NCBI GenBank assembly: GCA_905198825.1
Contig: CAJKEF010000038.1
Span: 1 to 8,899, forward strand
Source of the DNA: an uncultured Collinsella sp.
GTDB taxonomy: Bacteria; Actinomycetota; Coriobacteriia; Coriobacteriales; Coriobacteriaceae
Length of the DNA stretch: 8,899 nucleotides
Direction: 5' to 3'
The position numbers and the translations under genes are program-made. Within the stretch, counting starts at the first letter, position 1. Every line of letters starts with the position of its first letter. Below, piece after piece: positions 5,982 to 8,899 of this stretch. The notes under the pieces are model-generated. The model searched no databases. It was not told the origin of the DNA and saw only the letters and a program-made list of their open reading frames with translations.

Positions 5982-6944
5982 ATGGGAAACATGACGGCGA
6001 ATCAAAGGCTTACAAGTCACATTAAAGCATGCGAACAGCAGATGAGCTGCGTGTACGCACGCACGACGGCGGAGGCAAAGCAGATTGAGCGGCGGGTGGC
6101 GGCGGGAAGTCTAGAGGCGGTCATGCCGGGGCTGTATGCGCGTCCGGATTATTGGTCCGAGCTCAAGTTTCGGCAGCGTTATCTGCATCGGGTGCGGGCC
6201 CTTGCGCAAAAGCATCCCGACTGGACGTTTTGCTCCTATACGGCGGCTGTTATCTACGGCCTTTCGGTTTCGCATGCCAATTTGGCGCACATCCATATCG
6301 CCGTGGCGCCGGCGCAATCGACGACGCCCGGCTCTCAGGTGATTCGCCATCGTTATGCTCGTCAAACACGGGCAATCCAGATGGATATTGCCGTGACCGA
6401 TATCGATCAAACGATTACGGATTGCCTGGTCGATGCATCGTTTGTCGAGGGACTGATCATTGCGGACTCGGCGCTTCATGAGCAGCTGTTGTCGAAGGAG
6501 CATCTCGTTGAGGCAGTCGACAAGCTTGGCTTAAATCGTCGCGGTGTTGTGACGGCGCGAAGTGTTGCGCGGTGTGCCGATGGCCTATCGGAAAGCGGTG
6601 GCGAGTCCAAGGCGCGCGCCCTGATGATCGAGCGCGGTTGGCAGACGCCGGAGCTGCAAGTTGAGCTGTTCGACCCAGTTGAGCCGGGACGGCCGTATCG
6701 CGTTGACTACTTGTGGCGTGTGGGCGACCAGCTGATTATCGGTGAGTTCGACGGATTCGTTAAAAGTGAGAAGGCGGCGGAGGAGGGTAGGCTCGCAAAG
6801 GCGCAATTTGATGAGCGCCAGCGCGAGTCAAGGCTTTCGCTGCTTGATAACTGCAAGATCGTGCGCTTGTGCTGGGATGATCTAAGGGATCCGACAAAGC
6901 TCGATCGCAAGCTCAGGGTCGCCGGCGTGCCGCGTGAGTGCTGA
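5982..6944 (+). CDS. AbiEi-like winged-helix protein fused to a DUF559/Vsr-like nuclease-fold domain
   Basis: The 320-residue product looks like two parts. The N-terminal half (about residues 25-110) resembles the AbiEi-type antitoxin/regulator: an HTH-like segment with IERRVAAGSLEAVMPGLYARPDYW, then FCSYTAAVIYGLSV. A linker region includes VTDIDQTITDCLVDA. The C-terminal third resembles DUF559 and other small endonuclease-like folds: ESGGES (Glu204, Glu208), then RVDYLW (Asp242), then GEFDGFVK (Glu255, Asp257, Lys261), and a final strand KIVRLCWDDL. ATG 5982 is chosen because GGAGG at 5973-5977 precedes it; a TTG 63 bp upstream extends the frame but lacks a site. No AbiEii-like toxin gene is adjacent, so it is not a standard AbiE pair. 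Same-orientation repeat elements flank the gene and its base composition is less GC-rich than metA, both suggestive of acquisition. Function unknown; a defence or mobile-element role is inference. Confidence 0.72.
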   Translation: MGNMTANQRLTSHIKACEQQMSCVYARTTAEAKQIERRVAAGSLEAVMPGLYARPDYWSELKFRQRYLHRVRALAQKHPDWTFCSYTAAVIYGLSVSHANLAHIHIAVAPAQSTTPGSQVIRHRYARQTRAIQMDIAVTDIDQTITDCLVDASFVEGLIIADSALHEQLLSKEHLVEAVDKLGLNRRGVVTARSVARCADGLSESGGESKARALMIERGWQTPELQVELFDPVEPGRPYRVDYLWRVGDQLIIGEFDGFVKSEKAAEEGRLAKAQFDERQRESRLSLLDNCKIVRLCWDDLRDPTKLDRKLRVAGVPREC

Positions 6945-6971
6945 GGCAGTTGCGGGACGTTTGGCTTGCAC

Positions 6972-7093
6972 TAGCGTGGAAATCCAGACGTGTATTGGTT
7001 GAGCGTGGATTTTCGGACGCTTGTTGAATGAGCGTGGATAATCTCCCACTTTTGGCTCGTAAGGGGGCTCAAAGCGGGAGATTTTCCACGCTC
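6972..7093 (+). repeat. GAGCGTGGAT repeat element, copy 2
   Basis: Three 19-bp units start at 6972, 7001 and 7030, an exact 29-bp period. The unit at 7001-7019 is identical to that at 5592-5610, and the one at 7030-7048 is identical to that at 5621-5639. The inverted arm is at 7075-7093 and pairs at 17 of 19 positions; the loop keeps TTTTGGC and GGCTCAAAG as in copy 1. No T run follows, so it is a weaker terminator. It lies between the convergent AbiEi-like and cyclo-ligase genes. Confidence 0.85.
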
Positions 7094-7119
7094 ATCTTGC
7101 GGGTGCGATACAGCGGCGA

Positions 7120-7716
7120 TCAGGCGCTGATGATGTGGGGCAGCGGCAGGTCGTGGGCGTCGGTGTGAACGTGGTCGACACGCTGCTCGTCAAAGGCGAT
7201 GCCGATGATTTGGCATGCGGGCGAGAGCGTGGGCAGATAGCGGTCGTAGCAGCCGCCGCCGTAGCCCAGGCGCGCGCCGGCGCGGTCGAAGGCTACGAGT
7301 GGCACGATGGCCATGTCGAGGGCCTCGGCAGGCACGATAGGGAAGCGGTCGCTGTCGATGTCCATGGCCGCGAAGGTCCGCGTGGGGTGGGCGATAAACG
7401 GAGCCGAGGACGCATCGCCGGCGGCAACTGCCCGCATGCACATGCGCTGGCCACAAGCTGCGGCGTCTGTTGCCGAGAACATGCACGGATAGGCCACGCG
7501 CCAGCCGCGTTTGGCGGCCGCTGCGGCAAACGCGGCAGGATCGACTTCGGAACCCATCGCGGCATAGACGGCAACGATGCGCGGCGCCGCGGCATCCGAG
7601 CGATCCAACAGCTCAACAAGCCGCGCACAGATAGCGGCGGACTTTGCCGCCCGCACATCCAAATCAAGAGCATCGCGCCGAGCAATCATCGCCCGTCGCA
7701 ACTCAGCCTTGTCCAT
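7120..7716 (-). CDS. ygfA: 5-formyltetrahydrofolate cyclo-ligase
   Basis: The enzyme (EC 6.3.3.2) uses ATP to convert 5-formyl-THF into 5,10-methenyl-THF, returning a storage folate to the one-carbon pool in the cytosol. The 198-residue protein has the usual length. It opens with KAELRRAMIARRDAL, has AMGSEVDP near the middle, PIVPAEALDMAIVPLVAFDRAGARLGYG near residue 150, and the ATP/folate-loop signature GYGGGCYDRYLP, followed by IGIAFDEQRVDHV. The start ATG at 7716 is fixed by GAGGAGG 5 nt upstream (complement of 7722-7728); another in-frame ATG at 7743 lacks a ribosome binding site. A perfect 13-bp inverted repeat sits just before the ribosome binding site and would be in the mRNA leader. 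It shares strand with hicB but is 146 bp away and functionally unrelated, so cotranscription is uncertain. Confidence 0.93.
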   Translation of the reverse strand: MDKAELRRAMIARRDALDLDVRAAKSAAICARLVELLDRSDAAAPRIVAVYAAMGSEVDPAAFAAAAAKRGWRVAYPCMFSATDAAACGQRMCMRAVAAGDASSAPFIAHPTRTFAAMDIDSDRFPIVPAEALDMAIVPLVAFDRAGARLGYGGGCYDRYLPTLSPACQIIGIAFDEQRVDHVHTDAHDLPLPHIISA

Positions 7717-7721
7717 CCCAG

Positions 7722-7728
7722 CCTCCTC
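7722..7728 (-). promoter_or_regulatory. Ribosome binding site fixing the cyclo-ligase start
   Basis: GAGGAGG on the minus strand, 5 nt before ATG 7716. It is much stronger than anything before the in-frame ATG at 7743 and so decides the start. The inverted repeat at 7733-7771 ends only 4 nt from it. Confidence 0.8.
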
Positions 7729-7732
7729 TAGC

Positions 7733-7771
7733 AAACCTGCCAAAAAGGGACAGGTTTATTTTGGCAGGTTT
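7733..7771. repeat. Perfect 13-bp inverted repeat before the cyclo-ligase gene
   Basis: AAACCTGCCAAAA (7733-7745) and its exact complement TTTTGGCAGGTTT (7759-7771) enclose a 13-nt loop, AGGGACAGGTTTA. The loop itself partly repeats the arm (ACAGGTTTA versus GCAGGTTTTA). It resembles an extragenic palindrome. In the cyclo-ligase mRNA it would form a leader hairpin just ahead of the ribosome binding site. Confidence 0.75.
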
Positions 7772-7862
7772 TATCTGGGCAAACGCGATATGGGCAGTAA
7801 AGCCACCGCAAATATGCCTGTGAACTGCGCCCTTTGTGGTTGTTTGGGCCTATGCGTTAATG

Positions 7863-8192
7863 CTATAACGCCGCAGCGATTGCTTCAGTCACAAACTTAT
7901 TGAGTGACTCACCCTTCTTTGCCGCTGCCAGCGCCGCTTGCTTGTGGAGCTCAGAGCCCGTTCTTACGTTGAACGAGCCCTTAAAAGCCCGCTCGGGTTC
8001 CTTGCCTTTCTCGGCGCAAAACTCAAGGTAATCATCGACGGCGTCGTGGAAGCATCGCTCCACCTCTTCAGCTGTGGAGCCTTCAAATACGATTGCGTCC
8101 CTAATGCCGGTGACCATACCTGTTAGCACATGCTGTTCGGCATCGAACTCGACTGGGGCGAAATAACCCTTGTATGCCAAAACGTTACTCAT
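7863..8192 (-). CDS. hicB: HicB antitoxin
   Basis: HicB neutralises the HicA mRNA interferase and represses the operon. The 109-residue protein has the two expected parts: an N-terminal partial RNase-H-like HicB fold (NVLAYKGYFAPVEFDAEQHVLTGMVTGIRD, then STAEEVERCFHDAVDDYLEFC at about residues 38-58), and a C-terminal ribbon-helix-helix segment (KGSFNVRTGSELHKQAALAAA, then GESLNKFVTEAIAAAL) for DNA binding. I place the start at ATG 8192, not the in-frame ATG at 8207, because GGAGGT lies 4 nt before 8192. This gives an 8-bp overlap ATGAGTAA with the hicA stop, a typical coupled toxin-antitoxin junction. Gene order is toxin then antitoxin, as in most hicAB operons. The ribbon-helix-helix type, rather than Xre/HTH, fits the perfect palindrome over the proximal promoter. 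Confidence 0.93.
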   Translation of the reverse strand: MSNVLAYKGYFAPVEFDAEQHVLTGMVTGIRDAIVFEGSTAEEVERCFHDAVDDYLEFCAEKGKEPERAFKGSFNVRTGSELHKQAALAAAKKGESLNKFVTEAIAAAL

Positions 8193-8448
8193 GACTACCT
8201 CCGACATCTTGCAGAAATCGAACGATGTTTCGAATGGTCCCCGCCGTCAATTCGTCAGATGGATGTGGCGCGTGCATTACGAACATCCTGCCATCTGATG
8301 GCCTGTAGAAGCGAATGCGCGATCCGGATGTCTTGCCTTTGTTGTCCATTTCAAAGCCATATGAAGCCATGACTTTTAAAAAATCGGTATACCGATACGT
8401 CGAAGGGCAGCTAAGCAGTTGGGCGATGAGTTTATCGGTCCGAGTCAT
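8185..8448 (-). CDS. hicA: HicA family toxin (probable mRNA interferase)
   Basis: HicA toxins are small double-stranded-RNA-binding-fold ribonucleases that cleave mRNA. This 87-residue protein follows the family pattern: MTRTDKLIAQLL, YTDFLKVMASYGFEMDN, SGSRIRFYRPSDG, MHAPHPSDEL and GTIRNIVRFLQDVG. Where the best-studied HicA proteins have the catalytic histidine of a G-S/T-H motif (residues 42-44 here), this protein has GSR, Arg44; the remaining histidines are His59, His62 and His86. It thus belongs to the HicA-like branch with an RF.RP strand and HPxxEL motif, and its nuclease activity is not assured by sequence. ATG 8448 is used, with GAGG 4 nt upstream, a moderate site. The stop overlaps the hicB start by 8 bp. 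The gene is less GC-rich than the surrounding core genes, as is common for mobile toxin-antitoxin loci. Confidence 0.87.
   Translation of the reverse strand: MTRTDKLIAQLLSCPSTYRYTDFLKVMASYGFEMDNKGKTSGSRIRFYRPSDGRMFVMHAPHPSDELTAGTIRNIVRFLQDVGGSHE
8197..8202 (-). promoter_or_regulatory. Ribosome binding site fixing the hicB start
   Basis: GGAGGT on the minus strand, inside the end of hicA and 4 nt before ATG 8192. The alternative in-frame ATG at 8207 lies upstream of it and has no comparable site. Confidence 0.8.
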
Positions 8449-8462
8449 CCCGCCTCACATTC

Positions 8463-8483
8463 TGCAACTATATCTTAGTTGCA
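8463..8483. promoter_or_regulatory. Palindromic operator candidate for HicB
   Basis: TGCAACTA (8463-8470) and TAGTTGCA (8476-8483) are perfect 8-bp arms around a 5-bp centre. The palindrome covers the -10 of the proximal hicA promoter, the expected place for autorepression by a dimeric ribbon-helix-helix antitoxin. Assignment to HicB is inference. Confidence 0.6.
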
Positions 8484-8500
8484 ATTTAAGTCCGATGCAA
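8472..8500 (-). promoter_or_regulatory. Proximal promoter of hicAB
   Basis: On the minus strand, TTGCAT (complement of 8495-8500) and TAAGAT (complement of 8472-8477) are 17 bp apart. Transcription would start about 18 nt before the hicA ATG. The palindrome at 8463-8483 sits over the -10. Confidence 0.6.
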
Positions 8501-8508
8501 GCACCCCT

Positions 8509-8537
8509 ACTATAGAACATGTGTACGTATAGAACAA
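8509..8537 (-). promoter_or_regulatory. Distal promoter of hicAB overlapping LexA-like boxes
   Basis: On the minus strand, TTGTTC (complement of 8532-8537) and TATAGT (complement of 8509-8514, 5 of 6 to consensus) are 17 bp apart. The -35 lies inside the LexA-like box at 8532-8543, and the spacer contains a near-box at 8515-8526. It would read towards hicA, about 60 nt upstream of its ATG. Confidence 0.45.
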
Positions 8538-8543
8538 GTGTTC
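8532..8543. promoter_or_regulatory. LexA/DinR-type SOS box candidate
   Basis: GAACAAGTGTTC matches the GAAC-N4-GTTC box used by LexA of Gram-positive bacteria, followed by GA as in the actinobacterial GTTCGA extension. A second, imperfect copy GAACATGTGTAC (one mismatch) starts 17 bp to the left at 8515. Both overlap the predicted distal hicAB promoter. LexA binding is inferred from the motif only. Confidence 0.5.
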
Positions 8544-8556
8544 GAACCAACGCAAA

Positions 8557-8599
8557 GGCACCTGCCCCTTCGTGGGGTTTTGCTGGGGGGGCGGGTGTC
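8557..8599. repeat. GC-rich extragenic palindrome
   Basis: GGCACCTGCCCC (8557-8568) and GGGGCGGGTGTC (8588-8599) are inverted repeats at 10 of 12 positions. An inner CCCC-TTCGT-GGGG hairpin followed by TTTT (8565-8581) could act as a small terminator on the plus strand. No gene is associated. Confidence 0.55.
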
Positions 8600-8607
8600 T
8601 GCAGCGG

Positions 8608-8670
8608 TTTGTCTCGATCTGTAACAGTAACTCGGCAAAATCGGACCTAGATGCTACAGATTGAGACAAA
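8608..8670. repeat. TTTGTCTC inverted-repeat element, copy A
   Basis: The left arm TTTGTCTCGATCTGTAACA (8608-8626) and the right arm (8652-8670) pair at 17 of 19 positions around a 25-nt loop. A related element follows 21 bp later at 8692-8748. There is no T run and no gene inside; the transcript of either strand would form a long hairpin. Confidence 0.75.
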
Positions 8671-8691
8671 GGGGCGGCGCCATTCGGAAAC

Positions 8692-8748
8692 GTCTCGATC
8701 TGTAACATCTGGAGCCAATATTGCCGTCTAGATGTTAAAGATTTAGAC
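8692..8748. repeat. TTTGTCTC inverted-repeat element, copy B
   Basis: GTCTCGATCTGTAACATCT (8692-8710) pairs with 8730-8748 at 16 of 19 positions, with a 19-nt loop. The first 15 bases of the left arm are identical to the matching part of copy A. The mismatches differ between arms, as in ageing copies of one family. Confidence 0.7.
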
Positions 8749-8797
8749 AAACTGGTGGGACGGGGTGAGCTGCCCTACCCAAGCAGCGGCAAAAGAA

Positions 8798-8836
8798 AAA
8801 GGTAGATTTTCAGGCATGTCCCAAAAATCTACCTTT
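8798..8836 (-). terminator. Terminator hairpin of the right-edge gene; dispersed repeat copy 2
   Basis: AAAGGTAGATTTT (8798-8810) and AAAATCTACCTTT (8824-8836) form a perfect 13-bp stem with a 13-nt loop, 8 nt past the stop of the minus-strand gene. On the minus strand the stem ends in a T-rich run (TTTTTCTTTT). The core 8802-8832 recurs in reverse at 4478-4508 (27 of 31), so this terminator is made of a repeated sequence. Confidence 0.8.
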
Positions 8837-8844
8837 GTTGTACG

Positions 8845-8899
8845 TTAGCCCAGCAGGTCGACTACGTTAAAGCCGGCGTTGCTCTTGGCGATGACGTCT
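8845..8899 (-). CDS. C-terminal end of an unidentified gene running in from the right edge
   Basis: The minus strand reads DVIAKSNAGFNVVDLLG and then TAA (complement of 8845-8847). High third-position GC and a strong hairpin terminator 8 nt beyond the stop indicate a real gene. Seventeen residues are too few to name the product, and I do not recognise the family. Confidence 0.65.
   Translation of the reverse strand, partial: DVIAKSNAGFNVVDLLG

Noticed and set aside
5572..6025. Small plus-strand open frames between metA and the AbiEi-like gene
   Set aside because: They cross the repeat hairpin or the promoter, have no ribosome binding site, and their products show no recognisable pattern.
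5570..7093. CRISPR array
   Set aside because: There are only three units per element with 10-bp gaps, no spacer-length intervals and no cas genes; the units are part of a hairpin element.
8512..8535. ATAGAAC heptamers upstream of hicA as further GntR operators like those at 2189 and 2251
   Set aside because: The two heptamers are 17 bp apart, not 10, and the central ACAAC is missing. The GAAC-N4-GTTC symmetry fits a LexA box better, though a shared motif is not excluded.
8475..8750. Minus-strand open frame of 91 codons at the right end
   Set aside because: It runs through two inverted-repeat elements and the hicAB promoter region, with no ribosome binding site and no domain.

Overview
The window looks like chromosome of a high-GC Gram-positive bacterium of the class Coriobacteriia, most likely Collinsella or a close relative. 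This rests on GC-rich coding with strong third-position GC bias, AGGAGG-type ribosome binding sites, an L-2-hydroxyisocaproate-dehydrogenase-like LDH, a MetA-type homoserine acyltransferase and many short extragenic palindromes. No rRNA or marker gene is present, so the genus is an inference.

Left part (1-3292): the 3' two thirds of recQ, followed after 2 bp by a GntR/UTRA repressor gene. A 144-bp regulatory gap follows, then a two-domain SIS protein resembling fructoselysine-6-phosphate deglycase (FrlB). The gap holds a good promoter bracketed by two near-identical 17-bp sites, a convincing picture of a sugar-phosphate-responsive GntR switch for the SIS gene. Middle part (3293-5538): a terminator hairpin, an L-2-hydroxyacid dehydrogenase gene on the minus strand, a divergent intergenic region, and a complete metA whose residue 111 is Glu, which predicts acetyl-CoA rather than succinyl-CoA use.

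Right part (5539-8844): accessory-looking, with lower GC in places. A gene for an AbiEi-like winged-helix protein fused to a DUF559-like nuclease fold is flanked on both sides by same-orientation copies of a roughly 100-bp repeat. Each copy has 19-bp units at 29-bp spacing and ends in a long hairpin. Then come minus-strand genes for 5-formyltetrahydrofolate cyclo-ligase and a HicA/HicB toxin-antitoxin pair. Upstream of hicAB are two stacked minus-strand promoters: the proximal one carries a perfect 8-bp-arm palindrome over its -10, and the distal one carries an exact GAAC-N4-GTTC LexA-type box plus a near match.

The last 350 bp hold no complete gene. They contain a GC-rich palindrome, two tandem copies of another inverted repeat, and a terminator hairpin for a minus-strand gene of which only the last 17 codons are in the window. 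The terminator hairpin sequence recurs, 27 of 31 bases, between ldh and metA. At least five unrelated families of extragenic palindromes occur in under 9 kb. The items most worth pursuing are the repeat-flanked AbiEi/DUF559 gene, the apparent SOS control of hicAB, and the GntR operator pair.
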